From NCBI RefSeq assembly GCF_002994745.2, contig NC_037088.1, forward strand, positions 49,691,897 to 49,755,896: DNA of 64,000 nt, read 5' to 3'. The position numbers and the translations under genes were made by a program. The notes under the pieces are model-generated. The model was not told where the DNA came from. It searched no databases and saw only the letters and a program-made list of their open reading frames with translations. This DNA is from Rosa chinensis (taxonomy: Eukaryota > Streptophyta > Magnoliopsida > Rosales > Rosaceae). Shown in pieces: positions 49,566-60,782 of this stretch (the stretch's first letter is position 1; each line of letters starts with the position of its first letter).

Positions 49566-50704
49566 GAGCAAATGCACCCATGAACCAAGGGCAATTGCTG
49601 ATTTGCTAACCAAATTGGTACTACCAATCTACTATTCATCTCAAATTGGCAATTGCCTTCAGCTTATACAATGCACCAATGAAAGGTAATTTGCCAGCCA
49701 ATCTACTATTCACACTTCAAATTTGAATAATTCATTAAACTTATAATTTAATTAACTAAACAATTAACAATTAGAATAATCATACAATGTTAATTTAATA
49801 AAAAATTAATGCATATGTTAATTAAGTAGTCATGTAACTGGTCACGTAACTGACCATGTCACTGACCAAGTAACTGTAACTGGTCACGTAACTGACCATG
49901 TAACTGGTCACGTAATTGACCATGTAACTGACCATGTCACTGACCATGTAACTGACCATGTCACGTAACTGACCATGTAACTGACCACGTCACTGACCAT
50001 GTCACTGACCATGTCACGTAACTGACCATGTAACTGACCATGTCACGTAACTGACCATGTAACTAACCATGTCACTGACCATGTCACTGACCAATCCATT
50101 ATTCACACTTCAAATTTGAATAATTTATTAATTCTCAATAATGTTAAACTTATAATTTGATTAATTGAATAATTAATAATGAGATTAATCATACAATATT
50201 ACTATAAAAAATTAATGAATAAATCTTTTTTAACAAATTAAATTTTATATCAAGCACAGATATCGTTCACAATAAAAAAAATATACATATAGTTATCATC
50301 AGGAAAAAAATTTCTATGACCATTACGAAATAGAATGAGTACTTACAGAATTTTTTGAAATACATTTGAGATTTTTTTTAAAACTTTTGAATTAATTTTT
50401 TAGGTGAAAAAAAGAAAGATTACCATTGGTATTTAATTACAGCCATTGGATTGAGATCCAACGACTGTGAATAAAGAACCATTTCTCAAATTTGTGTCTA
50501 CAAGCGATGACATTTGTGCAAGATGTGGAGCCCGCCCCAATCAGTCGGGCAAACGGTTGGGCAAGAATTGGTCATCCAATTGCCTAGGCAGCTGGTCCCC
50601 ACGTATGCCCCAGCAATTAGTCGGGCAATTTTTCATTGGTGCATTGCCCATTTGCTAACAATTGCCCAATTAGTCACCCAATCAGTACATGGGTGCATCT
50701 GCTC
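49566..50704. mobile_element. MITE with TTA target duplication nested in the LINE copy
   Basis: The terminal inverted repeats are GAGCAAATGCACCCATG (left) and, reverse-complemented, GAGCAGATGCACCCATG (right), with TTA at both flanks (49563-49565 and 50705-50707). A 3-bp TTA duplication suggests the PIF/Harbinger superfamily. The interior has a CATGTAACTGAC minisatellite bracketed by two diverged direct copies of a roughly 120-bp AT-rich segment (49699-49815 and 50091-50215). No transposase is present. Confidence 0.8.
49829..50090. repeat. CATGT(A/C)ACTGAC minisatellite
   Basis: About twenty imperfect 12-18-bp units are present. Three forms are mixed: CATGTAACTGAC, CACGTAACTGAC and CATGTCACTGAC. 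GTNAC and CACGTAAC words recur many times. Confidence 0.92.
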
Positions 50705-51536
50705 TTAGAGGTGCGACTTCTCTAGGGAGGTTTGATGCGAGGGCGAGATTCACTGTTTGGCCTACAGATTGTGGCGGGGATGACATGGGTGGTAATCACG
50801 GTTTCGATTTTTCGATTTGGTCTGAATGGGACAGTATTGATCCGATGGAGATGAAATCTGGCTCTCTGATCGGTGATGCGGGCAAGGGCTATGCTCGATG
50901 TGGTTTGATTACCAACGACCTAGAGGATGGTTGGCTATTTGGCTATGTAGCAAGCAGATGGGATCCTCCGGCTAGTGATAGCGGCATTGAGCACGAGTTC
51001 ATTAGACGGGGGGCAATTAGCCTTACTTTTGGTGCGGATGCTGGTGGTAAGGACCGCGGCGGATAGGCTGTTGATAGTAGCGGCGCTGGTAGCAATGGCG
51101 AAGAAGGTTGAAGTGATGGTGGCGGCACCAGAATTTTGACTGATTGGGCCACTTGGGCATTGACTTGGTTTATGGGCCTGGGGTTTCATAGGGCCTGGAT
51201 TACCCCTCTGTTGTGGGGTTGGATGGATTGGGTCTCTATAGCCCATGTTGCTGTTTAAATTTTGTTTAGGTCGCAAAAACCAGAGCCTTAGTTGAAATCG
51301 TTTTATGTCTGCTTCAAGGCTTCTAGGTTTTTATTAGAATAATGGTGCGTGGACTTCCTAAAAGGGGGTGTACCCGGGACTTTTTGGGATTTTATTCTTC
51401 TAGAACAGGGTTTTCATGAGGTTTTAAGGAATGATTCTTTCTGTCGACTCCATAGGGGTGTTTCGTTTTTATACTGCTTGCTTAATTTAATGAAAAGGCT
51501 GACCTATTTCGATAAAAAAAAATTATTACATTTGAC

Positions 51537-51898
51537 TACCGAAACACTTAATTACGAATATGTCGATCATTTACCATGCACCATCTTTATTTATTTTTTT
51601 TATTTGTTCCACCAATGTAGCAGTGGAACATGAATTTCCTCTTTTATTATGGTTTTTCTTTTTTTTCAAAGAAAATCTGCAGAATGATAATTGTAATTTT
51701 AACTTATGGGCATAAATTTCCTCTTTACATTTAGGCATTTAGCTCTTGAACACAAAGGAAAATCCTGAATCTCTGCAACTGCCTGGCCTTCATCCTAACT
51801 GATCACTGCATGCTGGTTCATCATCGCTTGTAGAAGCACATTTCATTTTGATATCTCCGCAGATATTGTTGTGCGCTAAGAGGACAATATTGATGGAA
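51537..51898. other. Intergenic, nothing identified
   Basis: AT-rich DNA between the LINE copy and the upstream region of the broken receptor-kinase copy. No coding signal. Confidence 0.45.
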
Positions 51899-52092
51899 TT
51901 TCTTAGGACCTAATACTGCCAATCCCTATATATTACATAGACGTAATGTTAAATCCTCGATCGGCTTGTATATTTTCATTGTTTCCTTTCCCAGATTTCT
52001 TAGGACCTAATACAGCCAATCCCTATATATTACATAGACGTAATGTTAAATCCTCGATCGGCTTGTATATTTTCATTGTTTCCTTTCCCAGA
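51899..52092. repeat. 97-bp tandem duplication
   Basis: Two units of 97 bp (51899-51995 and 51996-52092) begin TTTCTTAGGACCTAATAC and are identical at nearly every base. They lie directly upstream of the receptor-kinase pseudogene. Confidence 0.96.
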
Positions 52093-52319
52093 TTTCCTCA
52101 GTAAAGTTGTCCTGTTGTGTATGTCAGATGCATGGAAATTCTTAAACCCATTCTAGCTAGTAGTTTATTCCTAGGCTATCATAGCTAGATTCATGCATGA
52201 CTGATCCTTAATTGCCTTCATATATAATTCAGAATAAATGCTATGCAGATCGACTTTTTCTCTTCTTAATTTGCTCATTGCAAACATTTGTGTACGTCGA
52301 TCTATCTCGATCTGCACAA

Positions 52320-54304
52320 TGTTTCTTCAGTTAGTTGTAGGTAAGCAAACATTAGCCTCTTCATTTTCTTCAAATTTCTGTCTCTCTTTGCTCAACCAAT
52401 TTCATTCAATATATCTCAATTCAACCCTGACAAAGAGAACATACTCTATAGAGGCGATGCCAGGCCTAACTTAGGAACTGTTGAACTCACCCCACACTCG
52501 AAATCGTTCCCCGTAGGACGGTGTACTTATTCGCAACCTTATCACTTATGGGACTCTACTACTCAGTCACCTTCACACTTCACTACCAAGTTCACATTCA
52601 TGATCGACACTTCAGACGAAGTCTCCTTCAGCGGTGGGTTTGCCTTTTTCCTTGCACCTTTTTGGTATCCAATTGCGCCTAACTCCTCCGGTGCTGATCT
52701 AGGACTATTCAACTGGACCACTCGTTTTGATACCTCCCACAACAGAATTGTGATAGTTGAGTTTGATACCAAAGAAAACAAGGAGTAGTGGGATCCTCAT
52801 GGACCTCATGTTGAGATCAATATAAATAATATCTCATCAGTTGTCAATGCTAGTTGGGATTATAGTGCCGTGCGATCGAGGAAGGTGGCAAATGCACAAA
52901 TAGCTTACAATGCTACCACAAACATGCTCAGTGTGCTTTGGAGATACCAAGAAGACTCGAAGCCTGTTTCTGGTGGGAGTACTAATTCTCTTTCTTACCA
53001 AATTAACTTACGGGATGTTCTCCCCGAACTGGTTACAATTGGTTTCTCAGCTAGTTTTGGACGTGAAAAGGGAATCTATGTGATAATTTCACTGGAATTC
53101 AATTCAATTTTGAATTCTGATGAAAGATCCAAATGTAATGATGTAAGTAGCAACAATGGAGAAAAAAAGAAGCATGCATTCTTCATAGGGGTGGTCAGTG
53201 CTATTTCTTTCTTCAATTTGATGCTTGGTGTGGCCTTGTGTACGTACAGTGGTGGTAAAGAAGCAGAGAGCCATCAAAGGACATGGAAATGTTTACCCCA
53301 CTGCCGCGGTGCCCTCTATAACTAAGAACCTCGAGAGACTAGCCTTTCCACGACGGTTTGCTTACCAAGAATTAGTTGTAGCCACCATTCACCATTGGAT
53401 TTGCAAAAGATAGAAGGCTAGGCCAAGGAGGGTCAGGACAAGTTTATAAAGGAGTCCTACAAGATATAGGTTGCGCAATTGCTGTCAAGCGAATCTTTGC
53501 AGATCAATGTGAGCACCATGAGATCATTTTCCTCAATGAAGTGAAGATTTTAAGCCGCTTGATACATAAAAATCTGGTGCAGTTTATTGGATGGTGTCAT
53601 GAGCAAGGTGAATGCTTACTTGTTTATGCCTACATGCCTAATAGTAGCCTTGATGCTCATCTATTTGGTTGTCAGGCAACACTGCAATGGGATTTAAGGT
53701 ACAAGCTAGTTAGCTTTAGGCTTGGCCTCAGCCCTGCATTATATATCTACATGAAGATGCGGAGCAGTGTGTCCTTCATAGGGATATTAAATCAGCAAAC
53801 GTACTATTGGACAACGATTTCAGCACTAAGCTTGGAGATTTCGGGATTGCTAAGTTCGTAGATCCTCACTTGAAGGCAAGGACAACGAGGGTGGTGGGGA
53901 CCTTTGGGTACATGCCCCCGAGTAAGTTTTTCAAGGGAAGGGCAAGCAAAGAATCAGACATGTTCAGTTTTGGAGTTGTTGCTTTGGAAATTGCCTGTTC
54001 CCGGCAGGCTTATCACGACGGAGAATACCACATACCACTTTTTGAGTGGGTTTGGCGATTATACCTTGCAGGAAATCTTCTGGATGTAGCTGATGAGAGA
54101 TTAGGTATGGAGTTTGATCCAAGTGAAATGCAACGTTTGTTAATTGTGGGATTATTTTGCACTCACCCCAACAATAAGGAGAGACCTAGAGCAGGACAAG
54201 TGATGAAGGTCCTTCAGCTTGAAGCACCATTGCCACAACTTTCGCGTGAGAGGCATCATGATCATCATCAATATAATGAGTCTCTACCATCTGATCTTAC
54301 ATAA
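52320..54304 (+). pseudogene. L-type lectin receptor kinase pseudogene
   Basis: This is collinear with the intact gene at 23803-25758 but on the opposite strand. The lectin part is recognisable from about 52420. It has an early frame break before 52600 and an in-frame TAG at 52786-52788 in the metal-loop region; the same frame then continues to about 53240. A frameshift follows the degraded transmembrane segment. Kinase pieces appear in different frames: 53334-53413, 53541-53720, then 53807-54304. Motifs still visible include GQGGSGQVYKG, HRDIK (split across a break) and DFGIAK. The APE motif has become PPS. The C-terminal third has a long open frame, so decay began upstream or is recent. Expression as a full receptor is not possible as read. 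Confidence 0.93.
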
Positions 54305-55019
54305 TCCTAGCACAACCTGGTAGCAGCTTCATCCTTTGTACATATTATTACCAAATTTAAAATTCATAATTTTGTCGGGACTCTGTGTATAAAACACACG
54401 CGTACCGTGCAAGCAAATTTATCCATTCTAGTTAAAGAACCCCATTAGATTCCAAGTGACTCATAATTCGTTGACGAAATTAGCCTACCACGTGGGCTTG
54501 TTTTTACGTGATTTTGGCATGATTGTGAATTCGAACTCAATTTGAATATAAATCACAATATCAACAAATATTATTCACAATTTTTTTTTATCAAGGAATG
54601 ACCCAATGATCATTTGTGATTTTTACCCTAATGACATAAATAATGGAGTCGTTTCTGATTCGCTGGTGCAACTACATACATTCCTTTTCATCTCAAGTGT
54701 TGATGTGCATATTGTTAATTACAATATCGTCTCTGGATTCCTTTTCATCTCCACAATACAATAGAGATTGTTGCTAAGAGGATTATATATTGATGAAAAT
54801 TCCATAACCTTAAAGGGGCCATATCAATAGCCACCTAAATTATAGTTAAAATTAAACTCTGATTGTACTAGTCTAGAATCTTTGATTGCTTTCTGCTACT
54901 ACTGCTCAGGAAGTTGGCCCTAAAGATAAGGGCAAGGCGAAACTCTTTTAAGTTTCCTGCTTCTATGCCTAGCATTTGATTTTGGAATCTGGTGCTATTC
55001 AAGTTTAGCTTCTCTAGTT
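54305..55019. other. Intergenic, nothing identified
   Basis: This is the 3' flank of the pseudogene and AT-rich DNA. No convincing open frame, repeat or RNA gene. Confidence 0.45.
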
Positions 55020-55572
55020 GTACATCAATTGAGTTCTGCAAGGCCAGACATATAGAAAGGAAAGCACCAGTTCAAACTAAGCCCTCATGGCAACCTGCAA
55101 CGGGTGGTAGCTGGAAACTAAACGTGGATGGAAACTTTTTACCAAGCTTTACTCATGGAGGTGTTGAAGGCATTCTCCAAGACCATGCAGGTAGATTTCA
55201 TGCAGCCTTTGGATCCCTGTCTACTCTGTAGCCCCTGCAAAACAGACGGAACTGCTAGCTATTAAAGAAGGGCTTGCAATGCTGCAAACCATTTAGGCTG
55301 GGAATGCTACAGTCGAATCTGACTGCCTTGAAGCAACTTTAGACATTGCAAATGTGCAACACATGCATATTGCTGAAGCTGGCCTCATCGATGATATTCG
55401 AGTAACTCTTTGGACCCTGCCAAATGTTAAGCTACAACATACTTCTCGAGCTTATAGAAGGGTGGCTCACGGCCTAGCTAGCATAGCTTGTGAAGCTAGT
55501 CATAGCTCTGTTTGGTACGATAAAACTGGGCGTCCAACTTGGACTGTAAGCAACCTTAGGGTTCTTCTTTAA
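55020..55572 (+). pseudogene. RNase H-like domain relic
   Basis: Two open pieces (55035-55231 and 55236-55572 in shifted frames) match plant reverse-transcriptase-like RNase H domains. They show GSWKLNVDGNF with the first catalytic Asp, TELLAIKEGLAML with a Glu, and VESDCLEA with a second Asp. VAHGLASIA comes near the end. A stop or frame change at about 55229-55240 and another stop at about 55294 break it. Such domains come from non-LTR elements or from domesticated RNase H-like families; the poly(A)-like tract at 55592-55607 suggests retroposition. Confidence 0.75.
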
Positions 55573-55911
55573 TAATACATCCTTGTTTTGATTAAAAAAA
55601 AAAAAAAGGATAAACTTCATCGATAAAAACTTCATTAAAAAATAAATAAATAAAAAGAAGAACACGAACACTTTCGCTAAATATTAGTCATCGGCAAAAC
55701 CTTATTTATAAGAATGACACCTCTGATAATTCTCGTTGGAATAAACTTCCCTTGAAAACATAGGCACACCCCTATCCAGAAAAAGGTTCGTCGGCAAATG
55801 CTTCACATGAAAGAAAAGTTGATCGATGGCTGTTTCGTCGGAAACGCAACAAAATACAAAATACAGACTTGCTTTTTGTTCACCTAGCCGTAGCTCATGG
55901 TCTATTGAAAG
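55573..55911. other. Short intergenic segment
   Basis: It contains the A-rich tract at 55592-55607 and simple AATAAATAAATAAA sequence. No gene. Confidence 0.45.
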
Positions 55912-56180
55912 CAGGGGCGGATCCACATAGAGCCCAGCTTGGGCACTTGCCTAGACTGGATTTTTTATTTTACATTGATTTGGTGTAGGCAAGGGATGTG
56001 AAAATGACAAAAATAGGGAAAAACAAGGTGAATTGGGGAAGAAAATGGCAAAAATTAGGCAAAACCAAGGCAAAATCTTCACAATTGCCTCCAAAATCTG
56101 CAGCTTCTCTCTAATTCCCCTCCCTTCCCGTCCTGCCATTGACTTGCCTTACCTGAAAAAAATTTCTGGATCCGCCCCTG
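55912..56180. mobile_element. hAT-type MITE, 269 bp
   Basis: The terminal inverted repeats CAGGGGCGGATCCA are perfect over 14 bp, and the target duplication ATTGAAAG is a perfect 8 bp (55904-55911 and 56181-56188). TIRs of this sequence and 8-bp TSDs are typical of plant hAT MITEs. The perfect ends indicate a fairly recent insertion. Confidence 0.93.
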
Positions 56181-56188
56181 ATTGAAAG

Positions 56189-56898
56189 GTCATAGTGTCA
56201 CAACTCACATGTATGTATCTACATCATTCTCTAGAGGCACATTCGGAGAGATTCTATTTAACAGGATTGACTTAGAATAAAATCCATCTGGAATACTCGT
56301 ATAAACTCCAGTCCAGCACTTTCAGATGGAAACCATAAGAATATGAATATATACCCAAAACACAAAAGAAACTTATATGGGAATCCCCATCCAAGTGGTA
56401 TTATTAAGATTGTGGTACTTCTTGAGTTTGGATACATGAGGCGTGAAAGGGATTCCTAAACTCAGATTGAAACTTCACGAGGCTGAGAAGTACCACAAAC
56501 GTAGTATCCACTGGAGTTGGATGCACTATCATTAACTCCTTTCCTTATTCACTAGCATGTCAAAACCAAAAACATGTCTAAACAACCATGTACAGCCAAC
56601 AGATGTACAACTCACAAACTCTATACAAGACAACCAGGGCGGACACTGAATTGACTGTATCATCCTTCATTTCTTGATGACCTGGTTAAAGTAAAACTGG
56701 CATTGATTCTTCGACAAGCTGCACGGTAACTAATCTATCCTGCATATTCCGCATATTTACAAAGACTCCACGCTAAAACTGTTAAGTGAACTTCATCGTT
56801 CCGCACCATTCCCCTGGAATTCACAGTTTAGAGTGAAAAATGGGTACACAAAAATTGCATATATTAAGAAGTTGGAAGTTTCATTTACCTTCCGTTTC
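56189..56898. other. 3' flank of the RVE gene
   Basis: Probably holds the 3' UTR of the minus-strand Myb gene near 56899. No coding signal is seen. Confidence 0.45.
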
Positions 56899-59800
56899 CT
56901 AAGTAGATAGGATGGCATTCTCCGATTTACCATGGCAAGAAAAGTTGCAATCGTTCTCAGGTTTAGCTTTCTCAGATTTCATTTCATATGATAAAAGTAT
57001 CCTTCTCTGTGTAAAGATCAACAGAACCGTTAGGTATGGTCTCACAACATATTTTATTTAAGCTGCTAGAAAAGACGAGCCCATACTAAATTATTAGCTT
57101 GTCCACCTCGAAATGAAAGCATGTTTCAGATGGGTTCTAAGGTTATTAATCTAAACAAAATGGCTGTAAAATGGTCGTTTTACAAATTAAATTGACTTGT
57201 ATGGCATCCACCCTGTTCAGATGACGAGGGAAACTACAGGTAATAGCTGAATCGTGAACAGGCATAAATGTGTGAGCTGCATTCTTAGATCAGCAGCTAA
57301 TAATTGCTATCTAGAGGAATTCCGTTATATGGTAAATGCAGAAGATATGGGCTTGACACTGTGTCTCTCAGACATTTGTTCCTTATAACAATTATCACCA
57401 CAGAGTCGGCACAAACTTAAACCGATCTGTGAGCTAAATTGTCGTGCAAGGGTATCTCAAATTCTTAAAGAAGTAGATTTTTATTATGCCAGAATGACAG
57501 CTCAGTGTAGGCACATCACAGAGCTAGGTGTGAAAAATTATGCATCTCACTAATTGTGCAGTTCAAAAACCAAAGAAGACAAACAGGTGGAATGTTTACA
57601 ATGTCACTTAAAACACCCAAGAACATATAAAGCTGTCAAGAAAGAAATACTGTCATTTAGCGGGAAAGTACTTGCATGATCCTCAAACTCGGGACTTGTT
57701 AAATTAATGGATAGATTTCGCATCAACAAAAGTGCCTGCGAAAGGTGAGTGAGTACATGAGCAACCCCTTAGCAGTCAGAGAAAGACCAGACATGACTTG
57801 ATATTAGTCTTGACTGTTAGCTCTGAATTGCCAAATTAAAAATTAAAATAACAAATGTTGGCAAGATTCTAAACTGACATACTGTCTCCAAATTTATAGG
57901 GTCCATTTGTTTCAGTCTCTCCAAATGACTAGTCGAATTGGGGTCAAAAACACTGCCGATGAATTTATACACCTGAGCAAAATCTGGCAAAACTGCACAA
58001 ACAGGAACTACAGTTAATACTGAAAGAACTGCAACAACTGTCATGAACAATGATATCAATGCAATACTAGAGTAGAATCAATATCTGTTTGGGAGTTGCA
58101 TGCAAGGAGCATATTAACTCTTAAGAAGAAGAGCATAAACAAGTGCATAGCATGAGTATTACTGTGATGGAATATAGATCATTTCTGCAGTCATAGGCAA
58201 ACAACTGAAAATATAAAGAAATGAAAAAATAAAAAATTATGAAAAACAGTATTTGACGGGTAAAGGAATAATGGCGTCCCTTAGGTAGCTATTATGTTTA
58301 ACAACCAATAAAAATTACTTGAGGCATATTAAGGATTCACCAAAAGAAAAATGAGAAAGAATTTTAACCTCTCTGTGGCTGGCGATGACATGCTCGACCA
58401 ACTGTCTCACCCATTAGCCAAGTTGTAGGCTTGCTTTCATTACTACTACTGTAGCAAGAGTTCTGTGCATCTGTTGAACCAGCTAGCTTTCCATCATCTA
58501 AGAAATAACATAATAAAGACTATAATTTAACATTAACTTTTATGAGAATGATTTAACAACATCGAGCAAACTTCAAACTTCTTATTATCACGAAAAACAA
58601 AAAAATAAAGACCAAGATAGGTGGGAAAAACTGAAACCTTTAGTTATTTGTGATGCATTGACTGGAGGCACATAACTATGACTCCAGGAAGATAAACTTG
58701 CACTGGTAACTGGAGTGCCAAGCACAAATGAGGAGTCTGGCTGGTAAGCATATCCATGTTCAAGCAAAGCAGATGAGGATTCAAATGGCACAACAACTTG
58801 AGATGCTACTGGAGCTGCCAGATATTAACTTATAAACAAGAATTCTTTTAATAATAAAAAATATAAAAAAAAGTAAAATTGCCAAGAAAGCAATGGTTGA
58901 CTATGCTGAGTTGCTGACCACTTTTAGGAGCTTTTTGTGGGTATGGATGAGTTGCCTTCCTCTTTGGCCGAGGAGGAGGTACATGCTCGCTTGTCCCTTT
59001 TTTCTGAACCTTCAAAAAGTACTTTTGTGCATGGCTACGTATCTGACAAGGATAACACTTATCTTTAGTACGATGAAGACATGTAGAATTTACAGACAGA
59101 AATGAAGGAAAGAGGATATAAACTAAGCAAAGATTTAAGGAGGTGCTCTAACCGTCTCCAGGTTCTATAGGTAGAGAAGCATAGCAACTTGCAAAACAGG
59201 TGTTTGGTCGTTAATTATTTTCTTTACGTCAAATGAAATAACATGCCTGAACTGACATACGTAAAACTTCAATTATTAACCATGCCAAATTTTTCCAGAA
59301 GATCAGGAGACTATATCAATTTTATTAGCACCTATGATTCAAAATTGCAACATAATCTAATGTACATTATCCAATAAAATGAATGTTATGTTGTTATATT
59401 TTATGTGGTTAGCTAGCATTGAAATTCCGCTGAGCAGTTAATTTTACTGGTGAGTTCATACACACAAGACAATCAGTTTCTGCTCAATCAACAAAAGATG
59501 CTGCAGCCATGAAATTTCAAGAGGCAACCTTGCAGAACCCTACAAAATTTTCGAGACTCTTATGGTACCCACATGTATAAACAAAATCTATCTCTCTCCA
59601 TGGAACATATAGGTAGTTCACTATAAATTTAAGAATGACAACCTGACATGACAGAACAAAGAGAATATCAAAACCTAACAAAACCACCCAACTTTACTTT
59701 TATTATACATACATGTAAACCATTCCACTTCATGCTTCAACTAACCATTCAAAGTTCAGAAATCTTTTGTTCATACCTAAGTCCGACTATGATAAGTACT

Positions 59801-60511
59801 CACCTGAATAACCGTTTTTGAGCCAATAAATGCTTCAATCTTCTTCCAGTCGCGGTCAAATCTGCATCGACAACAAAAACAATTACTCACATAAGTCGTA
59901 ACCCACAAAGCTTACAACCACAGTAGCTCATCAAAAACACACCCACAACACTATTCTTTTACATATACAAAACAACATCACAATGTCTCACTTCTCCCCA
60001 ACTAAAAAGCCTCTATCTCACTCATCCCAAACCCCAAAACACTCACCCTTTTAGCTCCACAGTCAGCTAATTAAGTATATAAAACATTTGAATTACCTAT
60101 AATCACAAGTAACAAATCTCCAAAAACCAAATGAACTCTAAAGATTGAAAAACTTTCTCATATATTTTCACCTAAACCAAGCAGAGCTTAAATTCCCAGA
60201 CACAAAATCAAAAACCAACAAAAAAAAAAAAAGTGAAATAGGAGAGCTTACAGCTGGAGAGCTTCTAGAAACTTGTCGTGCTCCTGTTCAGTCCAGCTCT
60301 CCCTGGACTTGGTAATCGTATAGGGTTTCCGGATCTTCTTGCTCAGATCGTCGGCCAACGACGCGGCGTTTTGGGGCGCGGACGACGTGGTGGTGGTGGT
60401 CGTAGAAGGCGTCGTGGGCGGCGGCACGGAATTGAGGCCGGGAAGGCCCATGTTGGTGGGATCGAATAAGTAGAAACCCTGAGGTGCTGGGTTTGGGTTC
60501 ACAGACACCAT
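56899..60511 (-). CDS. REVEILLE-type (LHY/CCA1-like) Myb transcription factor
   Basis: This is a clock-associated single-Myb factor of the RVE3/5/6 group. Eight exons: 60252-60511, 59804-59861, 58919-59042, 58638-58814, 58369-58497, 57883-57992, 57676-57735 and 56899-57006, giving 1026 nt, 341 residues. The Myb repeat is at about 63-116 with the class signature SHAQKYF at 109-115, followed by [17 protein letters not shown]. The C-terminal LCL-type region is [17 protein letters not shown] plus [18 protein letters not shown]. The last intron appears to begin GCAAGT rather than GT; this is the only junction that is not GT-AG. Reading on from exon 7 instead would stop at 57604. Proteins of this group bind evening elements in morning- or afternoon-phased promoters. 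Microsynteny with CBE1, L5 and STE24 points to RVE5 (At4g01280 as I recall). Confidence 0.9.
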
Positions 60512-60562
60512 AAGCTACTGATGAGCTAGAAGCTCTCTCTATCTCTATCTCTCAAAGCCTTA

Positions 60563-60650
60563 AAGAGGGGTTTTGAACTCTGTGTGAAGAGGGGTTTTGA
60601 ACTTTGCGAAAGCTACAGGAAAGTAGAAGAGGGGTTTTGAACTCTGTGTG
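60563..60650 (-). promoter_or_regulatory. Threefold repeat in the RVE 5' leader
   Basis: Three copies of TTCAAAACCCCTCTT (minus strand) lie at 60563-60577, 60587-60601 and 60627-60641 (coordinates of the plus-strand AAGAGGGGTTTTGAA core). Copies 1 and 3 extend to CACACAGAGTTCAAAACCCC. All are between the TATA-like box and the start codon. Confidence 0.75.
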
Positions 60651-60774
60651 ATTTGTGAACTGGGGTTTTTCTGGGTGAGATGATTTTGGTTCGTGCGTTT
60701 GGGGTTTTCGGAGTTTTTGGTAGGAAATGTGGTTTAGAAATGCAACCGCCCATTTGGCTATTTCACTCTTTTCA

Positions 60775-60782
60775 TATTTATA
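60775..60782 (-). promoter_or_regulatory. TATA-like box of the RVE gene
   Basis: TATAAATA on the minus strand lies 264 bp upstream of the ATG, which would put the transcript start near 60745 and give a leader of about 235 nt. Confidence 0.45.

Larger units (their letters stand above)
49284..51520 (+). mobile_element. 5'-truncated LINE-type retroposon with 16-bp target duplication
   Basis: A perfect 16-bp direct repeat AATTATTACATTTGAC flanks it (49268-49283 and 51521-51536). It ends with TTTAATGAAAAGG...GATAAAAAAA, the T-rich tail and short poly(A) of plant LINEs. Apart from the MITE nested at 49566-50704 it is about 1.1 kb. Fragmentary open frames on the plus strand (49310-49549, then 50689-51066) continue across the MITE but show no reverse transcriptase. 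It could be LINE ORF1 plus 3' sequence or a processed transcript; the source is not identified. Confidence 0.8.

Noticed and set aside
57604..57676. Read-through tail of RVE exon 7 as the true C-terminus
   Set aside because: The translated tail has no family resemblance, whereas the GC-AG join gives a family-like ending; kept only as an alternative.
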